Positions 17,927 through 26,190 of a stretch of DNA of 36,060 nt are shown piece after piece. A program made the translations under genes and the position numbers. The notes below the pieces were generated by a model. It saw only the letters and a list, made by a program, of their open reading frames with translations, ran no database searches and had not been told where the DNA came from. Positions within the stretch are counted from its first letter, which is position 1, and each line of letters begins with the position of its first letter. Source of the stretch: JBFWUW01 sp050247075 (GTDB lineage: Bacteria; Planctomycetota; Planctomycetia; Pirellulales; JBFWUW01); contig JBFWUW010000069.1 of NCBI GenBank assembly GCA_050247075.1, positions 1 to 36,060 on the forward strand, written 5' to 3'.

Positions 17927-19306
17927 ATGCAACGCCGCAGCTTTTTGGGCCTGGGCCTGTCCGCGGGCGGCCTGTGGGCCACGAATGCGATGGCGGCGGC
18001 CTCGGCACCCACCACGGCCAGCGGCGGGCGCGCCAAACAGGTGTTGATCGTGCTGGAACAAGGGGGCCTGTCGCACATCGACACCTGGGATCCCAAGCCC
18101 GACGCCGTGGCCGAACATCGCAGCCCCTTCAAACCGATCTCGACCAGCGTGCCGGGCGTGCAATTGACGGAGCTGTTCGCCAAGACCGCCCGGCATGCCG
18201 ACAAGCTGGCGATCGTGCGGTCGATGCATCATCGCCAGACGGGGCATGGTGAAGGGACGCAAACCATGTTGCAAGGCTTTGAGCCGGGGGGGCCGCTGGC
18301 CATGCCCGATTTGGGAACGGCCGTGTCGCACCTGATGGGAACAGCCTGTGGTTATCTGCCGCCGTACGTCATGGTCCCCGGCAACCATGAGCAGTCGGGC
18401 GTGACCTCGCCTGGTTTTTTGTCGGCCGAGTTCAAGGCGTTCAAAACCGGCGGGCGCGACCTGTCCGACCCGGCTTGGAAGATGCGGGACTTTTCGTTGT
18501 TGGATGGCGTCGACTCGCGGCGGCTGCGCGACCGGCACGACCTGCTGAGCAATCTCAATATCGGCGTGCTGCCTGTCGGCGGTCCCGATTCACCTGCCGC
18601 CGTGCAGCGTTTCCAAGAGCAGGCCTTCAACGTCCTGAGCAACCCGCGGACCAGCGCCGCGTTCGATCTTTCGGCCGAGTCCGACTCTACCCGCGATGCC
18701 TATGGCCGTAGTCATCGCGGGCAGTGCTATTTGCTGGGGCGGCGGATGGTGGAGGAGGGGGTGCGATTCGTGGTGGTCGATGTGCGCGAGCCAGAAACGG
18801 CCCAGACGCCGGGCGGTTTCAATATGAATTGGGACCACCACGACCTGATCTACACCAGCGGCTCGTGCGGCACGGTTCGCAACAAGGCGGGGGGAGAAGG
18901 CCGCTACGGCATTGCCCACTGGGTGATGATGGGGAGCACCGACCAGGCTTTTGCCGCCCTGCTGGACGACATGCAACAACGCGGGCTGCTGGCCGAGACA
19001 CTGGTGTGCTTTGTCACGGAATTTGGCCGCACGCCGCGGCTGAATCAATTCCAAGGTCGCGACCACTGGAGCAATGCTTACTCCATCGCCTTTGCCGGCG
19101 CTGGCATTCGCGGCGGCCAAGTGATAGGCGACACCGATCGCGACGGCGGCTTTATCCGAGACGATCCGCACACGCCGCAAGACTATGCCGCCACGATACA
19201 CCAACTGCTGGGCATCGATCGTGCCCAGCCGGTCTACACCCGCGACCAGCGGCCCGTTTTCTTGACGGGTGAAGGCCGGCCGATTGCGGCGTTGATGAAC
19301 GCCTAA
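17927..19306 (+). CDS. DUF1501 family protein with Tat signal
   Basis: A 459-residue protein. The ATG at 17927 begins a twin-arginine signal (MQRRSFLGLGLSAGGLWATN), preferred over the GTG at 17900. The body follows DUF1501, a sulfatase/alkaline-phosphatase-fold family: VLIVLEQGGLSHIDTWDPKP near the start, MHHRQTGHGEGTQTMLQGFE, then LVCFVTEFGRTPRLNQFQGR with DHWSNAYSIAFAGAGIRGGQ. The D, H and TEFGRTP positions resemble metal-binding residues of the superfamily. In planctomycetes DUF1501 genes usually sit beside DUF1549/DUF1553 cytochrome-type genes; none is here, so this copy stands alone. The function of the family is not established. Confidence 0.87.
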   Translation: MQRRSFLGLGLSAGGLWATNAMAAASAPTTASGGRAKQVLIVLEQGGLSHIDTWDPKPDAVAEHRSPFKPISTSVPGVQLTELFAKTARHADKLAIVRSMHHRQTGHGEGTQTMLQGFEPGGPLAMPDLGTAVSHLMGTACGYLPPYVMVPGNHEQSGVTSPGFLSAEFKAFKTGGRDLSDPAWKMRDFSLLDGVDSRRLRDRHDLLSNLNIGVLPVGGPDSPAAVQRFQEQAFNVLSNPRTSAAFDLSAESDSTRDAYGRSHRGQCYLLGRRMVEEGVRFVVVDVREPETAQTPGGFNMNWDHHDLIYTSGSCGTVRNKAGGEGRYGIAHWVMMGSTDQAFAALLDDMQQRGLLAETLVCFVTEFGRTPRLNQFQGRDHWSNAYSIAFAGAGIRGGQVIGDTDRDGGFIRDDPHTPQDYAATIHQLLGIDRAQPVYTRDQRPVFLTGEGRPIAALMNA

Positions 19307-19414
19307 TCGCCCGAAATCGAATTCCTTGGTTCGATCCAATCGCGTGCCGGTATCCCTTGCACGAGACTCGCGCATTTAATTGCGACCGGACTCTCCGACG
19401 CGTACCATGAAGTT

Positions 19415-19651
19415 ATGCCAACTGTCCTTCGACATGGTCCGTACCGCTTTTTCTTTTACGCGGGCGACGGGGGCGAACCCCCTCACGTTCATGTCGAACG
19501 CGACGACTGTGAGGCCAAGTTTTGGATCAACCCTGTTCGGCTGGAACGCAGCAGAGGTTTCATCGCGAAAGAACTCCGTCAAATTCGCGAAATCGTTATG
19601 GGCAATCAGCGTGGTTTTCTGGAGAGTTGGAATGAGTACTTCAACGGCTAA
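19415..19651 (+). CDS. DUF4160 small protein
   Basis: A 78-residue protein with the whole DUF4160 pattern: MPTVLRHGPYRFFFYAGDGG, PPHVHVERDDCEAKFWINPV, SRGFIAKELRQIREIVMGNQ and the end ESWNEYFNG. DUF4160 genes occur next to DUF2442 genes across many bacteria; the pair resembles toxin-antitoxin modules in size and overlap, but I know of no proven activity. Its last 20 bases overlap the DUF2442 start, pointing to coupled translation. No good ribosome site precedes the ATG. Confidence 0.82.
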   Translation: MPTVLRHGPYRFFFYAGDGGEPPHVHVERDDCEAKFWINPVRLERSRGFIAKELRQIREIVMGNQRGFLESWNEYFNG

Positions 19652-19985
19652 GTCCGAGACAGTCAAGGCACTGCGTGTCAAACTCACTCGGCTTGTTTTG
19701 TCCGTGGAATTGTCGGACGGACGTTCCATTTCCGTCCCGTTGGAATGGTATCCGCGTCTCTTACATGGAAACACGGCTGAACGAAATCATTGGCGTTTGA
19801 TCGGCGGCGGGCACGGCATCCATTGGCCCGATTTGGATGAAGATATTAGCGTGTCCAACTTGCTGGCGGGCCAATCATCCGCCGAAAGCCAGGCCTCTCT
19901 CCAACGCTGGTTAAGCCGGCGGACGGACGCGACGACTTTTTCGACGAAGCCGGAGAAAACGAAGCCGCCCAAGAAGGGCCGCTAG
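19632..19985 (+). CDS. DUF2442 protein, partner of the DUF4160 gene
   Basis: A 117-residue protein starting at an ATG inside the end of the DUF4160 gene. The core (VKLTRLVLSVELSDGRSISV, PLEWYPRLLHGNTAERNHWR, GGHGIHWPDLDEDISVSNLL) is a full DUF2442 domain. A lysine-rich tail (EKTKPPKKGR) could contact nucleic acid. The frame extends upstream to 19380 but there only overlaps the DUF4160 gene out of frame, so the shorter start is right. If the pair is toxin-antitoxin-like, which partner is toxic cannot be told here. Confidence 0.83.
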   Translation: MSTSTAKSETVKALRVKLTRLVLSVELSDGRSISVPLEWYPRLLHGNTAERNHWRLIGGGHGIHWPDLDEDISVSNLLAGQSSAESQASLQRWLSRRTDATTFSTKPEKTKPPKKGR

Positions 19986-20140
19986 GGTCGTTTCGTGGGG
20001 AATGTCAAGAACGGACGATATTCACACGCATCGAGCCGGCACGGCGGCGTAGCCACATGGCACCTGCCTTGTTAGCTTGAATTGGATGCGATTGCCCCCA
20101 TGCCTGGCAAACAGACCCCGAGAAGAACGCAACTCGCGCA

Positions 20141-20698
20141 TCAAACCGGCAATGCAGGAGCTTTGCGGCTACGTCCCCGCGCATCCCGGATTTTTGGCGG
20201 GACGGGGAGTATCTCGGCCAGTTTCGCCAGGTCAACGCCGGGTGCTACGCCCAGCGTTCGCGACCGCTGCTTCGATCCACGCACGTACGTGATCCGCAAA
20301 CGAATATGGTCGGACGAAAAAACGATGATCCGCGTCGCCACGATCTCTTTGGCCGGTACGTGCCAAATGCCCTGTCCATGTTGGACCAAAATACGATCCG
20401 GGCGGACTACCACATGTTCGGGAACAACCGCCAATATGGCGGCATGGACGAGCAAAAGCCCATACAGAGCGGGAACGGCAAATAACGTCTTCCACAGGAA
20501 ATCGAGTTGTAGTAGCGGGTTGGCCCATTTGACAGCGGCAACGATGGCCGAGAATACGGTGAAAGCCGCCAGCGTCGACCGGACGACGAACATCGGGCGA
20601 AAAATTCCTCTAAACTCGTGCCATAGCTTCGGCACATAGGACCAACGCGGCGTGTACCACCGCAGCGTCGGCACGGGCTGGCGGTTGAATCCGAACAT
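20141..20698 (-). CDS. Small membrane protein, possibly PH-like domain
   Basis: I do not recognise a named family. The 185-residue product from the ATG at 20698 (an alternative ATG at 20749 adds 17 residues) has two hydrophobic segments, about residues 38-55 (STLAAFTVFSAIVAAVKW) and 70-95 (TLFAVPALYGLLLVHAAILA). A soluble beta-rich part follows (HVVVRPDRILVQHGQGIWHV, then IIVFSSDHIRLRITYVRG) that reads like a bacterial PH-type domain as in YdbT/DUF304 membrane proteins. It is the third gene of a leftward set after the isomerase and the phosphatase, beginning some 30-85 bases after the phosphatase stop. Confidence 0.6.
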   Translation of the reverse strand: MFGFNRQPVPTLRWYTPRWSYVPKLWHEFRGIFRPMFVVRSTLAAFTVFSAIVAAVKWANPLLQLDFLWKTLFAVPALYGLLLVHAAILAVVPEHVVVRPDRILVQHGQGIWHVPAKEIVATRIIVFSSDHIRLRITYVRGSKQRSRTLGVAPGVDLAKLAEILPVPPKIRDARGRSRKAPALPV

Positions 20699-20781
20699 GG
20701 CAAGGTACGTTGGGAATGAAGAATGTTTGCCGAGGCAGGCTTGCGCCATTCCGGCAGCGGAAGTCAGGAGCCAGCCGGTTG

Positions 20782-21243
20782 CTACGCCATCAGGCGATTG
20801 TAAGCACGCTTCACATCAGCCCACAGCGCCGGCGAAACATCGCAGGGAGCATCCTTGGCGATCTTGGCCAGGCAATCGTCCGGCGAAGTCTTGGTGACGA
20901 TGGCCAATGCGGCCGCGGCAAGAGCCGGAGATCGGCTCATGCCGGCGCTACAGGCTACCAGCACCGGAAAGTTGCCTTCCACCAGCGCCACCAGGCACCG
21001 CAAGGCGGCTGAAATTCGCTCAGGCCCATTGCCAGCCCCATCGTCGATGGGAATGCGGCAATAGATCATTTCTCGGGCTAACCGAGCCGGCGGTTCATTG
21101 AGTGCCAGATCAAGGACAGCCGCGATTTGGTTGGCAAACAGCGAGTCCAAGTCGCGGAGTGTCGCCGCGTTGCCAAGGTATAGCCGACGGGGTTCAATCT
21201 CGCGCAACAAGGAATGCCCTTCGGTAGTCGCCTGCTCCCGCAT
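20782..21243 (-). CDS. Dual-specificity protein phosphatase-like
   Basis: A 153-residue protein with the cysteine-phosphatase signature CSAGMSRSPALAAAAL: catalytic Cys98 and Arg104 are five residues apart, and Asp67 or Asp68 (IPIDDGAGN) could be the general acid. RLYLGNAATLRDL and AAVLDLALNEPP match the N-terminal part of DSP domains. The usual His just before the Cys is Ala97 here. Such enzymes remove phosphate from Tyr/Ser/Thr or from small phosphorylated compounds. Its ATG lies only 6 bases after the isomerase stop, so the two are very likely co-transcribed. Confidence 0.8.
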   Translation of the reverse strand: MREQATTEGHSLLREIEPRRLYLGNAATLRDLDSLFANQIAAVLDLALNEPPARLAREMIYCRIPIDDGAGNGPERISAALRCLVALVEGNFPVLVACSAGMSRSPALAAAALAIVTKTSPDDCLAKIAKDAPCDVSPALWADVKRAYNRLMA

Positions 21244-21249
21244 ACTCGC

Positions 21250-22269
21250 CTAAAACCCTCGAGCCGCTCGGATGTCGTCAAAGTCGCGGAGGTGGTACTC
21301 AATGCCTACGTAGTCCAGCACCCGGCAGAGCCCGCGGAGGGCCACGCCCATGCCGTCGGGTCCGCTGAAGCCGCCGAACTGGCCCCCTCCCTTGACGTGC
21401 GGCTCCAGGTCGAGGAATACGCCGGGAATACCGCGGCGGCGCAAAGTGTGGTCCAGCTTGGGGATCATCTCCTTGAAGTCGCGCAAGATTTGCTCGTGCC
21501 CGCTCCCCCCTTGGTCGGCCGGCACGAAGTGCTTCAGCGATTCCTCGTCCACATGGCCGACAGCCCGCTTCATGTTTTGCGGCGGCAAGTAGTCCTTGAT
21601 GTGCATCCAGCCCAGGCCGGGCTTCATAGCCTGGTACTCCTCTAACACCTCGTGCGGCAGCTTGCCTTGGCAGAAGATGTTGGCCGCGTCGAACACCAGC
21701 ACCAGCGCCGGGTGGTTTACCTGGCGATGGATTTCGGCCATGAGCTGGCCGCTGCCGCCGACCAGATTGGCTTCAATCTCCAGGCCGAATGTCAGGTCCG
21801 ATCGATGGCAAGCCTCGGCGATGTGCCCCAGGTGGTCCACGACTTGTGTGACGTGGTCGGCGGGGTTGCTGCCGCGGGGATGATAAAACGAAAACCCGCG
21901 AATCAGCTTGGTCTCAAAGGCGTGGGCAATTTCGCAGACCCGCTTGACATCGTTGGCCAGGTATTTCTCGAACGGGATGTAAGCATTCTTGCTGCCGTCG
22001 TCCACATCCAGCAGCTTGACCTTGCCGATGGGGGAGCCGATGGAGGCCACGTTCAGGCCGTACTCATCCTCTTGGCGGCAAACCTCGCGGATTTCAGCGT
22101 TGGTCAGCTTCATGACGTTTTTGACTTCGCCGCCGCCAACATCGACGAACCGCACGCTGTAGTACTGCAAGCCCATCGCGGCCAGCGCGGAGAACTGCTG
22201 CACGGCGGTCTTCTGGTTAGCCGCTTCGTCGCCAAAGGCGCTCAAGATCACGCGGGCTGGTTCGGTCAT
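21250..22269 (-). CDS. Sugar phosphate isomerase/epimerase (xylose isomerase-like TIM barrel)
   Basis: A 339-residue protein of the AP-endonuclease 2/xylose-isomerase-like TIM barrel superfamily: ILSAFGDEAANQKTAVQQFS at the start, LGLEIEANLVGG-type strand (FGLEIEANLVGGSGQ), VLVFDAANIFCQGKLPHEVL and GWMHIKDYLPPQ, with Glu, Asp and His residues in the usual metal-site places. Family members interconvert sugars or sugar phosphates; the substrate cannot be read from sequence. GGAGGA about 8 bases before the ATG (22269) is a good ribosome site. It heads the leftward set with the phosphatase and the membrane protein. Confidence 0.82.
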   Translation of the reverse strand: MTEPARVILSAFGDEAANQKTAVQQFSALAAMGLQYYSVRFVDVGGGEVKNVMKLTNAEIREVCRQEDEYGLNVASIGSPIGKVKLLDVDDGSKNAYIPFEKYLANDVKRVCEIAHAFETKLIRGFSFYHPRGSNPADHVTQVVDHLGHIAEACHRSDLTFGLEIEANLVGGSGQLMAEIHRQVNHPALVLVFDAANIFCQGKLPHEVLEEYQAMKPGLGWMHIKDYLPPQNMKRAVGHVDEESLKHFVPADQGGSGHEQILRDFKEMIPKLDHTLRRRGIPGVFLDLEPHVKGGGQFGGFSGPDGMGVALRGLCRVLDYVGIEYHLRDFDDIRAARGF

Positions 22270-22590
22270 GCTGCAATCCTCCGGAAATCCGGGCCAGTTG
22301 GATAGGTTCGTTCTGCCAATGAAAGGACCATTGTCGGAAGCCCAACCCCAAGTGACAAGGGCGGGAGAGGGGAAATGAGTGGGGAATGTCGAGTGTCGAG
22401 TGTCAGGTGGTAATGTCGGGATGTGACAAGGACCGATGCGTTCATCTTTTTTGGGTTCGGGATGGTGTCCTTGATTCCCGAGAGGTCGGTCCTAGAGGCT
22501 GACTAGAATTCCGTCGTCGCGCAGGCCCGGCAATTCTGGGCAGCCTCGCGACACCAGCGGCTAGGAGGCCGGACTAACAGCACCAGGAAT
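22270..22590. other. Intergenic region with heptad repeat and stem-loops
   Basis: No gene is visible in these 321 bases. Around 22385-22426 the sequence moves in 7-base steps (AATGTCG, AGTGTCG, AGTGTCA and relatives). AGGACCGA (22429-22436) pairs with TCGGTCCT (22486-22493). Nearer the gene to the right, GTCGCG...CGCGAC near 22515-22552 forms a stem with a bulged C that could end the leftward transcript from 23895. Confidence 0.5.
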
Positions 22591-23895
22591 TCACTCGCGG
22601 TAGAAATCTATCCATTCCAGCGTGAGTTCCGCGGGGTTCTCCGCGAACAACTTCCCAGGCAGCCTAACCTCAAAATAGCCATTCTTGAGGGGAAACTCTT
22701 TCCCGCCGCCGATGATGCGCACCTCGCCGTAATAGGGGCTATCCGGCGTGATAGCCGCAACCCGCAAGCCGCTCACCAGCGATGTTTGTACCGCATGGTC
22801 CCCGCTGCTGGAGACAGACCACTCCACGGCGGACCCCTTCAAGCTCGCTCGGAACGACTCTAATCCGCCTAGGTGCAGGCGAACCAGAATCGATTCGGGC
22901 CACCGATCTGCAAGCCGTTTGATAACGGCCTTGTCGATTCCCAGCGGGTTGGTGACATTGATGACGGTGGTATCTCCCTCCACCGCGAAACGGACTCGGC
23001 TTCCTTCGCGGGCCAGCGTGGCATCCAGGCCCCATTTTTCACCCTCCCATTGTTTCCGCAAACCAGACAGTCTGGCCAACAATAAGTCGATGTCGCGTTG
23101 GCCGTTGATCGGCAAGACTTTTCGCAGACGGTCCAGCCGCTCGATCATCGGCAGTCCCCAGCCGATGTCTTCTTCGCGCGAAATGCCCTCCGCCAGAGTC
23201 TTGATCGAATAACCGGGCATCGTCGACTGGGGCTGGGAACCAGCACGCGGGTCAACGGCCTGGTCAAAGAATCCCTCTAGCGACAAATGGTCAATGATCG
23301 CAGCCGCTTCGTCTTCGTCGATCTGCACGATGGGGCAAAAGGGATCGCGGGCAAGCTGAACAACAGGCGGTACGCTGACTATCAGGCGATAGAACGGTTT
23401 ATCCTGTTCACCGTCGTAATTCAACTCCAGGCGAAATGTCTGGGCATGCGACTTCCATTCGTCGGCCAGCTTGGTGGCCTGTTCGCTGAGGGGGGCCTCC
23501 ATGGCGACGAAGATGTTGGCCGGGGTCGGGTAGTCGGTCAATCGGAAGACGTGCCGTTGGCCCGGCCTTAACGCAATGGCACCTTCGAGCGGCCCGCCGT
23601 CGCAGCCCTCGATCTTCACCTTATAGCCGCCGTTTTCTTGGCGGGCCTGGCCATGAATAACGCATCCGCCCCTCGGCGAGGTATAGATTCTCTGCTCTTC
23701 GCCGGTCAGCTCTATCCAGGCGGTACTGAAACCCGTTAACGGTGAGCCTGCTTCGGCCACGGCCTGGCTGATCCACGGCTCGCAGTCGGTCTGATCTGAT
23801 TCGTCCGCCGTCCCCAACAGCACCCTGACCGATACGGCGGCCGGTGTGGGATCGGCGGCCAGCAGGGCGGCACAAAGTACGAGCAGCGCGTTCAT
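22591..23895 (-). CDS. Secreted protein of unknown function
   Basis: I do not recognise this 434-residue protein. A signal peptide (MNALLVLCAALLAADPTPAA) sets the start at 23895, with AAGG about 9 bases upstream; the frame is open to 23952. The mature part is acidic with alternating predicted strands, for example HGQARQENGGYKVKIEGCDG, ALRPGQRHVFRLTDYPTPAN and VRFAVEGDTTVINVTNPLGI, and a central helical part (LDRLRKVLPINGQRDIDLLL). The C-terminus (PLKNGYFEVRLPGKLFAENP, ending LTLEWIDFYRE) resembles a beta-sandwich edge. No catalytic motif, anchor or repeat is obvious. It stands alone, divergent from the next gene. Confidence 0.7.
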   Translation of the reverse strand: MNALLVLCAALLAADPTPAAVSVRVLLGTADESDQTDCEPWISQAVAEAGSPLTGFSTAWIELTGEEQRIYTSPRGGCVIHGQARQENGGYKVKIEGCDGGPLEGAIALRPGQRHVFRLTDYPTPANIFVAMEAPLSEQATKLADEWKSHAQTFRLELNYDGEQDKPFYRLIVSVPPVVQLARDPFCPIVQIDEDEAAAIIDHLSLEGFFDQAVDPRAGSQPQSTMPGYSIKTLAEGISREEDIGWGLPMIERLDRLRKVLPINGQRDIDLLLARLSGLRKQWEGEKWGLDATLAREGSRVRFAVEGDTTVINVTNPLGIDKAVIKRLADRWPESILVRLHLGGLESFRASLKGSAVEWSVSSSGDHAVQTSLVSGLRVAAITPDSPYYGEVRIIGGGKEFPLKNGYFEVRLPGKLFAENPAELTLEWIDFYRE

Positions 23896-24033
23896 CGGTT
23901 GCCTTGCGCCATAAAGTCTGGATGATCCAATCCACGAACAACGGGCTTTCAACTTTATGTCAGACGATCGAGAGGGCCACGAAGTTCCAAGATTTCTTTC
24001 GCGCCACTTGGCCTGATGTGATTCCCTCGGTTT

Positions 24034-24061
24034 TTGGCACTCTGATATAACTTGTTAGAAT
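24034..24061 (+). promoter_or_regulatory. Strong candidate sigma-70 promoter
   Basis: TTGGCA (24034-24039), a 16-base spacer and TAGAAT (24056-24061): 5 of 6 matches in each box. It lies in the divergent spacer about 120 bases before the rightward gene at 24183 and would give a leader of about 115 bases. Confidence 0.55.
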
Positions 24062-24182
24062 ACTGGGACTTGCGACAGCATATTTGCCGCACGACCGAAA
24101 AGTAGCGACTGCGGATTGCCAGCGGGCAAATGAAAGTCGTGCACTTCCAGAGGCTGAGGAACTAACAAGAGGGAGGTTGCGC

Positions 24183-24791
24183 ATGGGTCTGTTTAGTTCC
24201 CTGTTTGGCGGCAAGTCATCGGCTTCGACCGTCGAACTCATGAGCGACCGCATTTGGATGAGCCGGCAGGCCAAGTTCCACGGCATTGGCCAGGATCTGG
24301 CGGGCCGCTCTGGTTCGGTCGCCGTTCTCTTGATCGCGTATTTTGCCGACACTTTGGAAGAACTAAATGCCATTGTTGCCCAGTATCAAGGCCAAACGCC
24401 CGCAAAGGCCCTGTTAGCCGAACAGTTGTCTGGCGAATTGGCGGGCAGCTTGAACCTCGACCCGACGGCCAAGATCGACTTGATCGTGGCCGAGCGGCAT
24501 CCACTGCTGGCTGCCACGGACCAATTGCTGGAATTCGCCAATGGACTGCCGTGCCAATGCCGGATCACCCACCACTTGTCTTTGGAAGATCCATTGCTTC
24601 AGTCGTTCTCGGGTGAGTGGGTCGCCGATATCCTCAAGAAGTTGGGCATGGAGGAAAACGAGGCCATCGAAAGCCGCATGGTGAGCCGCCGTATTCAGGA
24701 TGCCCAACGGAAGATGCAGGCCCGGGCCATTGGCAACGCGCGGGCGGAATCGGCGGCGGAATGGATCGAAAAGAACATGCCGGCGACGTGA
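24183..24791 (+). CDS. Conserved-looking cytoplasmic protein of unknown function
   Basis: A 202-residue protein without signal peptide or membrane spans. The ATG at 24183 has a strong ribosome site (AGGGAGG, about 6 bases upstream) and a good promoter further up. It begins MGLFSSLFGGKSS and includes SDRIWMSRQAKFHGIGQDLA, VAVLLIAYFADTLEELNAIV, IDLIVAERHPLLAATDQLLE and CRITHHLSLEDPLLQSFSGE. The alternation of hydrophobic strands and helices suggests a Rossmann-like or helicase-C-like domain, and the ERHPL segment recalls SecA-type helicase domains, but no Walker or helicase motif is complete, so I assign no function. The C-terminus is a charged helix. It is convergent with the small gene at 24801. 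Confidence 0.72.
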   Translation: MGLFSSLFGGKSSASTVELMSDRIWMSRQAKFHGIGQDLAGRSGSVAVLLIAYFADTLEELNAIVAQYQGQTPAKALLAEQLSGELAGSLNLDPTAKIDLIVAERHPLLAATDQLLEFANGLPCQCRITHHLSLEDPLLQSFSGEWVADILKKLGMEENEAIESRMVSRRIQDAQRKMQARAIGNARAESAAEWIEKNMPAT

Positions 24792-24800
24792 AAAGTGCTG

Positions 24801-25016
24801 TCAAAGTTCCAAGTCTTCCTGCCAGGAGGGATCGTAGCCGCATTGCAATTGATCGGCTTGCAGCTCGAACTCGATGGCATCCTGCTCTTCCAGCAGTTCG
24901 GCCTCTTGCGTGGCCGGGTCGGTCTCCTTGGTAACCTTGCCGGCCCGCAAGCCAGCAAGTTCCTTTTCGACTTCTTGCCAACGGGCCTGCAATAGGTGGC
25001 GTTGTTCGGGTGTCAT
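24801..25016 (-). CDS. Small acidic coiled-coil-like hypothetical protein
   Basis: A 71-residue product from the ATG at 25016: MTPEQRHLLQARWQEVEKEL, then a charged helix rich in Glu and Gln (TQEAELLEEQDAIEFELQAD) and a short end, CGYDPSWQEDLEL. It is probably mostly helical. An alternative ATG at 25094 adds 26 residues of weakly signal-like character and would begin 17 bases after the cyclase stop. Function unknown. Confidence 0.5.
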   Translation of the reverse strand: MTPEQRHLLQARWQEVEKELAGLRAGKVTKETDPATQEAELLEEQDAIEFELQADQLQCGYDPSWQEDLEL

Positions 25017-25111
25017 GCCGGTATTGTGCTTGGACAGGCACGGCATGTCCAGCAGCGAAGAACAGACTAGAGCAACCAGGGCATGAAACCCCATGTTTGC
25101 CCCGCTGCCCT

Positions 25112-25972
25112 TTATTCGGCCGGCAGCACCGCCACGATTCTGGCCGGGCCACCGCTTCCACCGCCGATCTTCATCGGCAACGCCAGAATCAAGAACCCTT
25201 CCGCGGGCAAGTCATCGGAAAGTTTCACGTTCTCCAGAATTGGCACGTTGTGCTGGCAAAGTTTGACGTGGCTGCCGAAATCTTGCGATTGCCCATGGTC
25301 GATGCTGGCCGTGTCGATACCCACGGCCTTGATTGCCCGATGTTCGGCCAGCCAGGCGGCGGCCTGAGGAGCAAGGCCGGGAAAGTGAAGTTGCGCCACG
25401 GCCTCTGGACCTTTTTCGGCGGTCCCCAAATAGGCCGCCGGGTCGGGCCAATGCGCGGCAAAGCCGGTTCGCAGCAATACGATGGTCTCCGCCAAGGTCC
25501 GGCCATGCTGTTCTTCCCAGGCTCGCAGATCGCCGACGGTGATTTCGTAATCGCGGTTGGCGGCACATGGCTTGCGAACATCGACCACCACGGCCGCGGC
25601 GACGAGCTGTTCCAACGGGATTTGATCGGCCGTCCGCTGCTCCGCGAAGAAATGGATCGGCGCATCGAGATGCGTACCGCCGTGTTCAGCCGCCGTGAAG
25701 GTGTTGGACGCGTAGTAGTAGCCGCGGGCCGTCACACCGGCCGCATCCACACGAAGCTGAAAGCCCTCGCCCGTCGGCCAATAGACGGTCTGCTTGTCAA
25801 AGGTGTGTGACAAATCGACCAGTCTGGCCGCGGCAAATAGATCGAGCAAACCTGGAGCGTGCGCCGCGTTGGCAGGTGGCGCCGTGTTTGGCACCGGTAT
25901 CTCGCGGCTGCCACAACCGGCCCACGCCATGACCACCAGGCACCAAGTGTTACGAACCCAGCGTCGATGCAT
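25112..25972 (-). CDS. Cyclase-family (kynurenine formamidase-like) lipoprotein
   Basis: A 286-residue protein. The ATG at 25972 begins a lipoprotein signal with an AWAGC lipobox (Cys20); a TTG seven codons earlier is less likely. The metal-binding cyclase motif HGGTHLDAPIHF is complete (residues 97-108), with LVDLSHTFDKQTVYWPTGEG before it, VLLRTGFAAHW in the middle, and AVGIDTASIDHGQSQDFGSH, PILENVKLSD and a GPARIVAVLP end, as in the PF04199 family. Members hydrolyse N-formylkynurenine or other amides and lactones; many are uncharacterised. A lipid-anchored location is unusual for kynurenine formamidase, so another substrate is likely. It diverges from the GspF-like gene. Confidence 0.85.
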   Translation of the reverse strand: MHRRWVRNTWCLVVMAWAGCGSREIPVPNTAPPANAAHAPGLLDLFAAARLVDLSHTFDKQTVYWPTGEGFQLRVDAAGVTARGYYYASNTFTAAEHGGTHLDAPIHFFAEQRTADQIPLEQLVAAAVVVDVRKPCAANRDYEITVGDLRAWEEQHGRTLAETIVLLRTGFAAHWPDPAAYLGTAEKGPEAVAQLHFPGLAPQAAAWLAEHRAIKAVGIDTASIDHGQSQDFGSHVKLCQHNVPILENVKLSDDLPAEGFLILALPMKIGGGSGGPARIVAVLPAE

Positions 25973-26190
25973 GTGATTCACGGAATTACCCAAGTTTGCG
26001 TCTTGCGGGAAGAGAGTGGGCTGTTTCGACCATACCGCCAGTATCCGTCAGAGGGGCCGGGCAAAGCAACCATTGGCCAACGGCCCATGCCCACCAATAG
26101 CTTCATCCTTTCGCCCCTCATGGTTCACCGGCCCCGCGCAATCTATACTGCTCTATTCCGGGGTCGCTCCTTTCGCATTGGAACAAGTGC

